Assembly (NCBI GenBank): GCA_030762935.1
Contig: CM060899.1
Span: 62,980,501-63,044,500 of the forward strand
Length of the DNA stretch: 64,000 bases
Source: Hymenopus coronatus
Taxonomy: Eukaryota; Arthropoda; Insecta; Mantodea; Hymenopodidae
Direction of reading: 5' to 3'
In this document: one piece after another, positions 10,046-20,319 of the stretch
How the letters are laid out: the number at the start of each line of letters is the position of its first letter
Numbering within the stretch: the first letter of the stretch is position 1
Program-made: the position numbers and the translations under genes
The notes under the pieces: model-generated
What the model was told of the DNA's origin: nothing
The model's input: only the letters and a program-made list of their open reading frames with translations
The model's database searches: none

Positions 10046-10975
10046 TACATTCTCTAGCACGTATGCACATGCCATGTATATAGTTACAGAAGGAATTGTA
10101 TCCACCCAAGAATTCGATGACAAGGTTTCACTGCAAATACATGTTTACAGATCCTCTGAGTCCGAAAAATGCATTTTTAGTAAAAAAATCTGTGTGTATA
10201 GGTTCAATATCTTCCAATTATGCACACGAAGATTTTAAAGAAAATTTTCCACCCCAACTACCCTTTACATGAACAAATTTCGAAATGTTTGATTTTCTCA
10301 AAAGATGGCTAACGATTTTCATTAAACTCTCTTACATTTAAGATTTTATTTACATGACAAATAAAATGTATAACTTGAATTTTCTAGGAATAGCTTTGGA
10401 AGACCTTTTTATTGTGGATGATTTTTACTAAATTTTGCATAACTGGTAAACCGTAAAAGATATACAAAATCGTATTGTACAAAAACATATAATTTATGTC
10501 ATACATTTTTTTTCATGGAGCTGGCCATTTTCGAGATAATCTTTGAAATTGATTTCAGTTTTAAAATACTTAAACTTTTCTCATACGGGAGTTTGTCAAC
10601 GTTTGGCCACGCAAAGAAACTGATTTGTATCCCATAGCAACCACATTTTAAAACATTTGATCGTCGGTTTAGCCTAGTGTATTCCCTTATTCACATATAA
10701 AGGAACTAAATAATTTCAACCAATGTTTTAGCATTAAATAGAGAGAAGAATAAGCTTAATAACAATAATAATTCTGATAATTTTTCTCAATTAGCTGAAG
10801 TAAATAGAAGCATAGTTTATAACAATTTGTTGCAGAGATGTAGAGAAAGTCATGTGAATGGAACACATCGGATTTTTATATTTCTGTACTACCTATAATA
10901 AATAGGGGAATAATTGCATTTCACGCAAAATTTGATATTGAGATTTAACTGGAAATATCCATTTCGCGTTTCATA
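10046..10975 (+). mobile_element. HX-9 plus a following HX 5' fragment
   Basis: A divergent copy (10046-10881) starts ACATTCTCTAGCACG and ends GAACACATCGGATTTTT. About 90 bp of a second copy's 5' end (10882-10975) follow directly in the same orientation. Confidence 0.82.
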
Positions 10976-10983
10976 ATAACAAA

Positions 10984-11851
10984 AAATCTCGTGTGTTCCA
11001 TTCACATGACTTTCTCTACATCTCTGTAGAAAATTATTGTTAAAAAGCTTATGCTTCTATTTACTTCATGCTAATTGAGAAAAAATTTGCAGAAATAGTC
11101 TTATTACTTGCTTCCTTGTAAGTAGAAGCGAAATAAGGGAGTATCATAGGTTAAAGTGACAGTCAAAAGCTGGTTGCTATGTGACTGATGTTCCTTTGTT
11201 TGTATGAACAGGAGTTGACAAATTCCTGTATGAGAAAAGTATGCTTCTCAAAGCTGAAACAAAGAACAAGGAATATATTAAAAACAAACAATCCACGAAA
11301 AAATGCATATACAATAAATTACGTGTTTTAACGTGTTCTACAGTTTTGTGTGGTAAGTTTTTATCCACCTCTTGCGGTTTAGCAGTTATGTAAAATTTCG
11401 TTAAGTTCATCCAGAATAAAGTAGTCTTCAGAGGCTATTCCCAGAAAATGCAATATATACATTTTATTTGTCAGATAAATATCTTTAGTATACGATATCT
11501 CAATCAAAATCGTTAGAGCCATTTTTGAGAAAAATAAAAATTTTCGAAAAAAATTCCATGTAAAGGATAGTTGGGGGTGAGCGGATTTTCTTGAAAATCT
11601 TCGATCACTTCGAGATACCAAACTTAAATACCAAATTTGGTATTTAACGGCGTTTTCGTTTTGGAGTTATGCTGTTCATAGACACACACGCATACCCTCA
11701 CACACACGCACGCATACACTGACCTTTTTCCAGAAATGCTTTTTTTGGCTTCAGGGGGATCCAAAACATGTATTTCCGGTGAATCGAATTGTTGGGTGCA
11801 TTACAATGCCTTCTCTATACACTATGTACATACATACTACGTGTGTAAAAA
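10984..11851 (-). mobile_element. HX-10
   Basis: First of four head-to-tail minus-strand copies (10984-14308). A type ends; the TG tract is interrupted (mixed CACACG). The 80-residue ORF at 11379-11621 is HX core. Confidence 0.93.
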
Positions 11852-12645
11852 TCTGATGTGCTCCATTCACATGACTTTCTCTACATTTCTACCACAAATT
11901 ACTATTAAAAAGCTTATTCCACTATTTACTTCATGCTAATCGAGAAACAATTAGCACAAATCGTTTATTACTTGCTTCCTTGTAAGCAGAAGGGAAATAA
12001 GGGAGTACGATAGGCTAACGCAATATTCAAAAGCTGGTTGCTATGTGACTGATGTTCCTTTGTTTGTATGGACAGGAGTTGACAAATTCCTGTTTGAGAA
12101 AAATTTGTTCTATAAAACTGATATTAATAACAAGGAATATCTCAAGAACTATCAGCTCCTCGAAAAAAATGATTGCAACATAAACTGTGTGTTTTAACGA
12201 GATCTACCCTTTTTCCTAAGTAAAATTTTACCTCGGTTTATGATTTATGCAAAATTCTTAAAAATTTATCCAGAATAAACATCTCTTCAGAGGCTATTCT
12301 CAGAAAATTCTAGATATACATTTTATTTGTCATTAAAATCTCCTTTTTTTTAGAAAATCAAAATTTTCGAATTTTTTTCCATGTAAAGGGTAGTTCAGGG
12401 TGGGGGATTTTCTTGAAAATCTTCCTGTCGCATCCTTAGAGGGTACCGAACTTAAATACCAAGTTTTGAATCTAATGGTAATTTCGTTTTTGAGCTATGC
12501 TGCCCACTGACACACACACACGGATATTTTTCTAAAAAGGCTTTATTTGGCTTCAGGGAGTCTCAAAACGTGTATTTCCAATGAATTCTTGGTATCGAAT
12601 TTTTGGGTGCACTATGTACATCGTACGTATAGAGAAAGTAAAAAA
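11849..12645 (-). mobile_element. HX-11
   Basis: Second copy of the head-to-tail run, diverged from its neighbours, with a short TG tract and a 5' end reading CGTATAGAGAAAGTAAAAA. Confidence 0.9.
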
Positions 12646-13475
12646 TCTAATTTGTTTCACTACATTTCTGTGACAAATTATTCTTCTGCTTCATGCCAAA
12701 ATATCAACCGAAGCGGCCTTATTACTTGATTTCTTAAAGGCAGAAGGGAAAGAAGGGAATGCATTAGGCTAAACCGACAGCCAAATGTTTTAAAATGTGA
12801 TTGCTATGGCATTGATATCCGTTTCTTCGCGTGGCCAGAAGTTGACAAGTTCCTGTATGAGAACGTTTAAGTATGTTAAATCTGAAATTAATTTCAAGGA
12901 ATACCTCTAAAACGACCCAGCGCACGAAACACTGCATATTACATAAATTGCGTGTTTTAACGAGACATACATTTTTGTAAGGTAAGTTCCTGTCTATCTC
13001 TTACGGTTTAGCAGTTATGCAAAATTCAATATAAATCTTCCCGAATAAAGAGGCCTTCAGAGGCTATTCCCAGAAAATCCATATAAATTTCGTTTGTCTT
13101 AAAAATATCTTAAACATACGGTATTTTAATCAAAATCGTTACAGCCATTTTTTATAAAATCAAAACTTTAGGAATATTTTCCAAGTAAAGGGTAGTTTGG
13201 TGTTGGTGTTTAAAAATCTTTGTGTCTCATTCTTAGTATATACTAAACCTAAATACCAAGTTTGGTATATAATGGTCTTTTCGTTTTTGAGGAAGATGTC
13301 CACAGACACACACAGACGCATCTTTTTCCAAAAATGCTTTTTTTCTTCTTTTTTTTTTTTTATTCACGAAGATCCAAAATATGTATTTCCGGTGAAACCT
13401 TGGTATCGAATTTTCGGGTGCAATAAAATACCTTCTCTATACACTATGTGCATAGTACGTGTAGAGAAAGTAAAA
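12642..13475 (-). mobile_element. HX-12
   Basis: Third copy of the run. The 3' hairpin arm is damaged (TTTGTTTCACTACATTTC), and the copy carries a T tract at about 13350-13362. Confidence 0.88.
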
Positions 13476-14308
13476 ATCTGACGTGTACCATTCACATGAC
13501 TTTCTCTATATCGCTGCAACAAATTATTCTTAAAAAGCTTATACTTCTATTTACTTCATGGTAATCAGAAAAAAGTAGCAGAAATAGTCTTATTTCTTGC
13601 TTCCTTGTAAGTAGAAGCGAAATAAGGCAGTATCATAGGTTAAAGTGATAGTCAAAAGCTGGTTGCTATGTGACTGAAGTTCCTTTGTTTGTATATTCAG
13701 GAGTTGACAAATTCCTGTATGAGAAAAAGATAAGTTTTTCAAAGCAGAAACGTAAAATAAGGAATGTCTCAAAAACGTTGAACTGCACGAAAAAAATGTA
13801 TATAACATAAATTGTGTGTTTTAACGTGCTCTACATTTTTCGTGTGGTAAGCTTTTGTCCATCTTTTACGGTTTAGCAGTTATTCAAAATTCCGTAAAGT
13901 TCATCCAGAATAAAGTAATCTTCAGAGGCTATTCCCAGAAAATTCGAAATATACGTTTTATTTGTGAGGTAAATAGCTTTAATATAAAAATTGATTCAAA
14001 CTCGTTAGAGCCATTTTTGAAAAAATCAAAATATTCGAAAAAAGTTCCATGTAAAGGGTAGTTAAGGGTGTGGGGATTTTTCTCAAAATCTTCGTGCCGC
14101 ATCACTGGAAGATACTTAAGTTAAATACCAAGTTTGGTACTTTACCGACTTTTCGTTTTTGAGTTATCGTGTTCACAGTCACACACACGGATCTTTTTCC
14201 GAAAATGATTTTTATATTTCCGGTGAAATCTCGATATCAAATTTTTGGGTGGAGTGTAATACCTTCTCTGTGCAGTATGTACATAGTACGTATATAGAAA
14301 GTAAAAAT
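13472..14308 (-). mobile_element. HX-13
   Basis: Fourth copy of the run, near full length, with an almost empty TG site. The run ends here against non-repetitive sequence. Confidence 0.92.
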
Positions 14309-15105
14309 GAGTTGCTCTTTTGTAATATCGAAAGAAATTCTGTATGTGGTCTTAAGTCTATATAGTCCCACTGATTTTAAACACTGCGCTCATCGTAATT
14401 TATTCAATGGTAAATGATGTTTCATTTCTGCCTTCGTTATAACAGAATTTCAGAAATGTAATGAATAAAAAAGGGCATTTATCCAGCGCTGGTCCATGAA
14501 ACGGGAATGCCAGTTTCCAAATCAGGTGATCCTACTAAACCAGACTTAATTACAATGCGACTCCATTCCAGTAGATAGGTATTTACCCGATTATACATAC
14601 TTTTTTCCTTTTTTCATAAAGTTGTTCTATTATTGAAATGGATTTCACATCACATTACTTTATAAGCACATAGAAGAGATTAAAGTTCGACACTGAATAC
14701 AGTGTAAAGAGCAAAGCTTAATATTCCGTTATTAATCTGTGTTTCATGTCCAATAAACTAGAGCGAGCCACGGTCGCGATTAAACAAGTTACATACTAAA
14801 CACCGTCAATGCTATACTAAAACTCTAATGTACATATATCTGCTACAAAATAAAATCCTTTTATACGTAATAAAAAAGTATAAACCATTATTTCAGTTGT
14901 TTTTCTTCTCTCTAATTTTTAAATCGAAGTTTAACTCTTAATTGCATAAAACATGATTAAACAAAGACTTTATAATTTTTAGTGGACTTTTTTTCTAATT
15001 TGGTATTACACTAACCTTCAACAACAAAAATTAGTCTAGTTATAGCTGCCTGAGGTTGTAAAAATATTAATACTTTCGCAGTAAATCTAGTGTAATGAAG
15101 AAAAA
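14309..15105. other. Non-repetitive AT-rich stretch
   Basis: About 800 bp without HX or other repeats I recognise, and no ORF with a recognisable product. It contains several AATAAA-like motifs. It may be host intron sequence close to the Harbinger insertion. Confidence 0.4.
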
Positions 15106-15153
15106 AGCAAAATCCATGCAACTGCAGTCAAATATCACCGCGTCAGCATCTAA
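15106..15153. repeat. Repeat R, copy 1, left part (Harbinger target)
   Basis: AGCAAAATCCATGCAACTG and the bases after it up to ATCTAA match 18533-18581. The repeat is interrupted after TAA by the Harbinger element and resumes at 17617. Confidence 0.85.
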
Positions 15154-15549
15154 AAATCGCTAACTGTAGTTCATTAATAACCGAAGATCAGAAATGAACT
15201 TAGTTTGCTTCTCCGCGTGGGTTGTATAATACTGATCTTAGTTTAATGAACTCAGTTCACTGTTGATCCGAGAACACAAAATCAAATATGGCAACATGAC
15301 CAACATATGGCAATTTTCGTATTGCAACGAAAGGGCTCAAGAATCTTCGGGACCATTCGGATTTATTGGATTCAAATGCACAGGATAACCAATATAGACA
15401 TAAAAAAGACTTAAATGGAAATTTCTGTTTATGGCTTTTATTCCTGAAAATAGTTTTATTTTATATAGACAGTATAATAATTGAGTCTATATTTAAATCA
15501 TATTTATCAAAAACAGTTGACGTTATCTTCATTAAATGCATAATCCCCC

Positions 15550-15555
<6 letters not shown>

Positions 15556-15580
<25 letters not shown>

Positions 15581-15582
15581 CC
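15556..15582 (+). repeat. Poly-T tract inside Harbinger
   Basis: An uninterrupted T run upstream of the SANT ORF. Confidence 0.8.
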
Positions 15583-15621
15583 TCCGTTTACAATACTGCG
15601 ACTTGAAAGCATAACCTTAAA

Positions 15622-16245
15622 ATGGATACTCAAGGAAAGAAAAAGGTGCGTTCTGCTAATTTTAAAAGCGAAGAGAAAGATATGTTGATAGATATTGTTC
15701 TAAAACACAAAGATATAATAGAAAACAAGAAAACAGACAGCAACACCACAAAGAGAAAGGAGGAAACATGGAAGGAAATAACTTCGGAATTTAATTCCAG
15801 AAATGTTATTGCACGCGATTGCAAAAGTTTAAGATTGTGTTATGAAAACATAAAAAAACAAACAAAGAAAATAAATGCTGAAGATAAAGTCAAACTTTAC
15901 AAAACAGGAAGGGGTATGTTTGTGCCGTCTTCCTTGGACGAAAGTGGCCACAAACTGATTGCAGCACTCAGGCCGCAGTTTTTGCCAGCTCATTGTGACT
16001 TCGACGATGATGTGGATTTCCATCCCGAAGTTATTACAAACTTAAATATGGAGGTCATGTCTAGTTCACCGCAGGATGAGGGCTTAGTGGAGGTCTGCAA
16101 TTTTCAGGAGGAAGAAATACAGCCTGTTGAACCAGAGCCTTCAGCATCTACAAGTGCCAGTTCAACCAGACCATCATGCCCTGAAAAGCAAAGGAAGGAA
16201 GAAGACACTAGGATAAAATTGAACATGAGGAGGAACATGAACTGA
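15622..16245 (+). CDS. Myb/SANT-like DNA-binding protein of Harbinger
   Basis: A 207-residue ORF. Residues about 10-85 form a Myb/SANT-like (trihelix) domain: NFKSEEKDMLIDIV at the start, ETWKEITSEFN in the middle, then CKSLRLCYENIKKQTKK. The middle is acidic and the C-terminus rich in Ser/Thr/Pro. In Harbinger systems a SANT/Myb protein partners the transposase, carrying it to the nucleus and to the element ends. The gene is convergent with the HARBI1-like gene; the 3' ends are about 80 bp apart, or 26 bp if the original tail is counted. A single-base shift near 16226 replaces the original Glu/Lys-rich helical tail, still readable in another frame to a stop near 16298, by a short premature end. 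It is therefore nearly intact but probably truncated. Confidence 0.82.
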   Translation: MDTQGKKKVRSANFKSEEKDMLIDIVLKHKDIIENKKTDSNTTKRKEETWKEITSEFNSRNVIARDCKSLRLCYENIKKQTKKINAEDKVKLYKTGRGMFVPSSLDESGHKLIAALRPQFLPAHCDFDDDVDFHPEVITNLNMEVMSSSPQDEGLVEVCNFQEEEIQPVEPEPSASTSASSTRPSCPEKQRKEEDTRIKLNMRRNMN

Positions 16246-16322
16246 AAATGAAAATTTTAAAGCTGGAGTTTGAACTTAAAAAATCACAGCAAATGTAAAT
16301 GTTATGAAATAATAAATTAACG

Positions 16323-17353
16323 TTAATACCTGAAGGTGTTGCTAATAAGTGCAGTTCTCAGTGCACTGTTTTCCCTTCTATTTCTCTGATTTAAATCAGG
16401 TATAGGCAGTTCCTGGTAGATTCTCCTTCCTCTGTAAACAGCACCGTCTATGTCAGGAGTGTCGTCGTCTGCATTAACGGCTAAGGTATGTAATACAAAC
16501 GTTGCTACTATTATAGGAGGAACTCGAAGTAATTTGACGGCTAATTTCATTCTTAAGCATGGAAATCGTCTTTTGACAACGCCAAAAGACCTTTCTATAA
16601 CCGATCTTGTTTTTCTATGGGCCCTGTTATATGCTCGTTCTGCAGGAGTTTCTTCATTCACTGTAGGTGTAAGTAAAAAATGATATGCACTGTCTCCTAG
16701 AAGTACACCTCGGGGAAATTCTTCAGCTTCAAATTGTGCATGAATTCTAGAGTTTCTAAAAATGTTGCTGAACCTGGCCACCTAGCAACAACGTTCTGGA
16801 AACGAAGTTTTGAGTCGCAGACAGCTTGAACATTTAACCATGGCGATTTCTGTATATCTCAGTATTATTCCCACCAGGTGATATAATTGGGATATGTGTG
16901 CAGTCTATATACACCTAGAACTCCTGGAAAATGACATATGTTATGGAAATCCCGCATAACCCTTCTTACTTCACCCTCTTCTCTAGGCATGAAATGAGGT
17001 CTTAAGGCTGCAATCGCTCTTGTAATAACTTTGTGTATAGTTCTGCTTGCAGTCCCTTTATTTACATTAAAGATATCCCCAATCACCATTTGGAAGCTCC
17101 CAGTTGCATAGAACTGTAATGTAAGAAGGATCATAAACATTGGATAGAGTGCATAATTCCCCCGAGTTTGTGCCCTTAATTGTGCATGTAGCCTATGCTC
17201 CAGTTCTTCAACTACATGCTTTGATAGTCGAAATCTCATTTTGAATTCTCTGTCATTAAGCTGTAAGATGGGATTCCTTCTATGTTGAAAAACACGAGGA
17301 TCCCTTACAAATTCAAAATCCTCACCATCGGAGATATCTGAGTAATGTGACAT
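16323..17353 (-). pseudogene. HARBI1-like Harbinger transposase, broken
   Basis: DDE nuclease of the PIF/Harbinger family (DDE_Tnp_4), homologous to HARBI1. The N-terminal open part (17353 to about 16910) carries the helical region with FQMVIGDIFNVNKGTASRTI and runs into the first catalytic block. Near 16910 the frame shifts; the next frame continues with YIDCTHIPIISPGG, which holds the first Asp (codon at 16903-16905). A further loss near 16850 removes the conserved Trp block, and a third near 16780 shifts into the last open part (16781-16323). That part holds LLGDSAYHFL (second Asp) and SVIERSFGVVKRRFP (catalytic Glu). At least three lesions make it inactive. It stops after SNTFRY. Confidence 0.85.
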
Positions 17354-17616
17354 CTGAAAATATTAGCATAGGTTATAATCAATGAATGCATAGGCTATAA
17401 GCAATGCATTCTGCAAGGGAATTGTGAAATATATAGGCTAATTATCTAAATAACTACAAAGAAGTGTTACTTACCATTTTATTTAAGCTGTTTTAAAACT
17501 TGTTCAAGATGCCTTGAACTAAGATCATTGTTTATACAACCAAAATTCTAAGTTCAGCTTGACTTGAGATCAATTTCAGGTGTTTGAACTCAGATTAACT
17601 TTTATGCAACCGGGCC

Positions 17617-17682
17617 TAAGTGTGCCATAACACCGGTTATTTTACTTGGGTCCTCCCCATCCATTATCACAGGCACATTTTA
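17617..17682. repeat. Repeat R, copy 1, right part
   Basis: Starts TAAGTGTGCC and runs through CACCGGTTATTTTACTTGGG to GGCACATTTTA. It matches 18579-18645 and is directly followed by HX-14. Confidence 0.85.
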
Positions 17683-17686
17683 TTTC

Positions 17687-18532
17687 TAAAACCCTGATGT
17701 GTTCCATTCACACGACTTTCTCTACATTTCTGCAACAAATTATAGTTCAAACTCTAATGCTTCTATTTACTTCATGGTAATCGAGAAAAGATAAACAGAA
17801 ATAGTGTTATTACTTGCTTCCTTGTTAGTAGAAGCGAAATAAGGGAGTACCATAGGTTAAAGTGATTGCTATATGATTGAAGTTCCTGTGTTGGTATGGA
17901 TAGGAGGTGACAAAATTCCTGTATGGGAAAAGTATGTTTTTTTTTAAACTGAAACTAAAAACAAGGAATATCTCAAAAACAAACAATTCCACGAAAAAAT
18001 GTATAGAACATAGATTGTGTGTTTTAACATGCTCTACATTTTTTGTGTAGTAAGTTTTTATCTATCTCTTACGGTTTAGGAGCTATGAAAAATTCCGTAA
18101 ATTTCATCCAGAATAAAGTAAGCTTCTGGGGCTATTCCCAGAAAATTGAAGATATACATTTTATTTGTTAGGTAAGTATCTTTAATATGCGATATTTTAA
18201 TCAAAATGGTTAGAGCAATTTTTAATAAAATCGAATTTTTCGAAAAACGTTCCATGTAAAGGGTAGTTTGGGGTGGGGGATTTTTCTCAACCTCTTCGTG
18301 TCGCACCTCTGGAGGATATCAAATTTAAATACCAAGTTTGGTGATTTACCCACTTTTTATTTTTGAGTTATCGTGTTCATAATCACTCACATGGACTTTT
18401 TTTAAAATTCTTTTTTTTGGATACAGGGGACCCTAAAACATATATTTTCGGTGAAATCTCGGTATCGATTTTTTGGGTGGATTGCAATACCTTCTGTTTA
18501 CACTGTATATAGTACATATAGAGAAAGTAAAA
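17687..18532 (-). mobile_element. HX-14, between two copies of repeat R
   Basis: Full-length minus copy without an expanded TG tract. It is flanked on both sides by copies of the roughly 110-bp repeat R in the same orientation. Confidence 0.9.
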
Positions 18533-18645
18533 AGAACAAAATCTATGCAACTGAAGTCAAATATAACCCCGTTATCATATCTAAGTGTGCCAACACCGGT
18601 TATTTTACTTGGGTCCTCCCCATCCATTATTACAGGCACATTTTA
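18533..18645. repeat. Repeat R, copy 2, uninterrupted
   Basis: About 110 bp. It contains the sequence on both sides of the Harbinger insertion joined at ATATCTAAGTGTGCC, so it acts as the empty site for that element. Confidence 0.88.
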
Positions 18646-19312
18646 CTTTTTCAGAAAATGTGTTTTTGTTTTTGTTAGGGGGGGATTCAGGAGACTCGAC
18701 ATCGAAATTTTGTCACAGAACCTTATCTACTCAGTATGTACATAGTAGCCATTGGCGACATACAAAATTCGCAATTACTTACGCTCCGAGTCTGTTGTTT
18801 AGTTATTAGCTCAATCAATATTAATTAAACTATTTATACATTTTATGTTTATGTATATACTATATTTCTTATTCTGGATTCTTTTGTTTTATTATACTTA
18901 TCTGACTTTTCTTTTCATAGCATTTTTATTTTAATATGCTCTGCATTTTTTGTTTAGTGAGCTTTTATCTATCCCTTACGGTTTAGGAGCTATGCAAAAT
19001 TCCGTAAATTTCATCCAGAATAAAGTAAGCTTCTGAGGCTATTCCCAGAAAATTGAAGATATACATTTTATTTGCTAGGTTTAGGCTTATAAGTGCGTCT
19101 GCTACTTTGCCAAATATAAGAACATGATTTGTAAATTACTAATTGGTACTAAAGGAGAACTTAAGAATATTTTAAATATGTATTATTCTATTGATCTAAG
19201 GAAACCATAATTCAAGAACCATAAGTAATTAATATTTATGTTTTAGGGAAAAATAAAAATATCAATAGGATATGAAAGCAAACTAAATGGAATATGTAGA
19301 TCAGTACGTTTT
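18646..19312. other. AT-rich stretch with an internal HX fragment
   Basis: 18646-18750 holds a weakly HX-like piece (a CAGTATGTACATAGTAG palindrome near 18732). 18935-19082 is an HX core fragment in minus orientation, containing CCCTTACGGTTTAGGAGC and CTATTCCCAGAAAATTG. The remainder is AT-rich with nothing recognisable. Confidence 0.6.
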
Positions 19313-19574
19313 TAAAAAAGCTGATGTACTCCATTCACACTGCTCTCTCTACATCTCTGCAACAAATTATTGTTAAAAATAAAATGCTTTTATTTGGTTA
19401 TGGTAATCGAGAAAAAATTAACAGAAATAGTCTTATTACTTGCTTACTTATAAGTAGAAGTGAAATGTGGAAGTACCATAGGTTAAAATGGTAGTCAAAA
19501 GCTGGTTTCTATGTGACTGAAGTTCCTTTGTTTGTATGGACAGGAGTTGACAAATTTCTGTACGATCAACTCCA

Positions 19575-19620
<46 letters not shown>

Positions 19621-19930
19621 CAGGTAAATATCCTTAATATACGATATTTTAATCAAAATCGTTAGTCATTTTTGAGAAAATGAAAATATTCGAGAGAAGT
19701 TCTATGTAAAGGGTAGTTGGGGGTGGGAGGATTTTCTTGAAAGTCTTTGTGTCGCATCCTTGCAAGATACCGAACACATCGAGCATTTTTCTAAAAATGC
19801 TTCTTTTTTGGATTTAGGATGGGTCCTAAAGCATGTATTTCCGGTGAAATTTCGGTATCGAATTTTTGGGTGGAATACAATATTTTCTCTATGGTCTATG
19901 TATATAGTACGTGTAGAGAAAGTAAAAAAA
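19313..19930 (-). mobile_element. HX-15, with an (AT)n-associated internal deletion
   Basis: Both ends are present. A run of AT dinucleotides at about 19578-19618 replaces about 150 bp of the core, from the TCCACGAAAAAAATG region to the TTGTCAGGTAAATAT region. The TG tract is also gone. Confidence 0.88.
19578..19618. repeat. (AT)n microsatellite in HX-15
   Basis: About 20 AT units at the breakpoint of the internal deletion. Confidence 0.9.
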
Positions 19931-19978
19931 GCGGAGTGTTAGAACAAGCTACAAGGAAATACAGACAGTGTAAGGTAC

Positions 19979-20133
19979 CTGTACTCTAGACTCCGGCAGG
20001 TTGATCTTGAGGGCGACTTCCTCCCTCATGAAGATGTCCGGGTAGCGAGTCTTGGCGAAGAGCGCCTCCAGAACGTCGAGCTGCGCCCGTGTGAACGTCG
20101 TCCTCTCCCGTCTTTGCTTTCTGGGATTTACTC
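19979..20133 (-). CDS. otd/Otx: Orthodenticle/Otx homeobox exon
   Basis: An internal exon of a K50-type paired-like homeobox gene. It encodes 51 codons plus two bases: [13 protein letters not shown], then [35 protein letters not shown] and RVQ. This is the Otx/orthodenticle homeodomain from before helix 1 to homeodomain residue 46. The exon ends CAG|GTACC (donor GT at 19978-19977), at the residue 46/47 intron known for Otx genes. It begins after TTATAG (acceptor AG at 20135-20134) in a phase that leaves a split Gly codon, also as in Otx genes. Otx proteins are nuclear transcription factors for anterior head and brain patterning. The recognition-helix exon (starting VWFKNRRAK) was not seen in the 19.9 kb downstream, nor an N-terminal exon upstream. 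No stop or frameshift is present. Nothing else in the window looks like host coding sequence of similar quality. Confidence 0.95.
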
Positions 20134-20319
20134 CTATAAGTATACCGCAACCAGAGCAATGAATACCACCATTAGTATCATTTGGTTCCACAAATTCAGC
20201 ATACCTTAGCTTATTTTATAATCATTCCCTATTTAACTGTCCGTATAAAGCTGGAACAAGGTTGAATAATTGGTTACTTCAAGAGAAATCAAGTTGTAAT
20301 TTCTTATCACTAACATATA
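20134..20319. other. Intron flank of the Otx exon, partly duplicated downstream
   Basis: About 20228-20319 (AATTGGTTA, GAAATCAAGTT, CACTAACATA) is similar to 22900-23000, so part of this intron exists twice. The copy here is interrupted by HX-16. Confidence 0.7.

Larger units (their letters stand above)
15154..17616. mobile_element. PIF/Harbinger DNA transposon
   Basis: The boundaries come from an empty-site paralogue: the sequence either side (15106-15153 and 17617-17682) is continuous at 18533-18645. The duplicated target is TAA (15151-15153 and 17617-17619), the 3-bp TWA duplication typical of this superfamily. Subterminal inverted repeats are visible (15219-15240 against 17520-17541, containing TTGTATAA and GATCTTAGT), but the outermost bases of the two ends do not match well. 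Inside are two convergent genes, a SANT protein and a HARBI1-like transposase, as expected for an autonomous Harbinger. Both are damaged. Confidence 0.88.

Noticed and set aside
3792..14308. HX as classical satellite DNA
   Set aside because: Copies occur in both orientations, with variable lengths, nested insertions and clean single insertions into other elements, which fits a mobile element better.
17617..18645. Repeat R as long terminal repeats of a retrotransposon around HX-14
   Set aside because: There are no TG...CA ends, primer site or polypurine tract, and the enclosed sequence is an ordinary HX copy found without R elsewhere.
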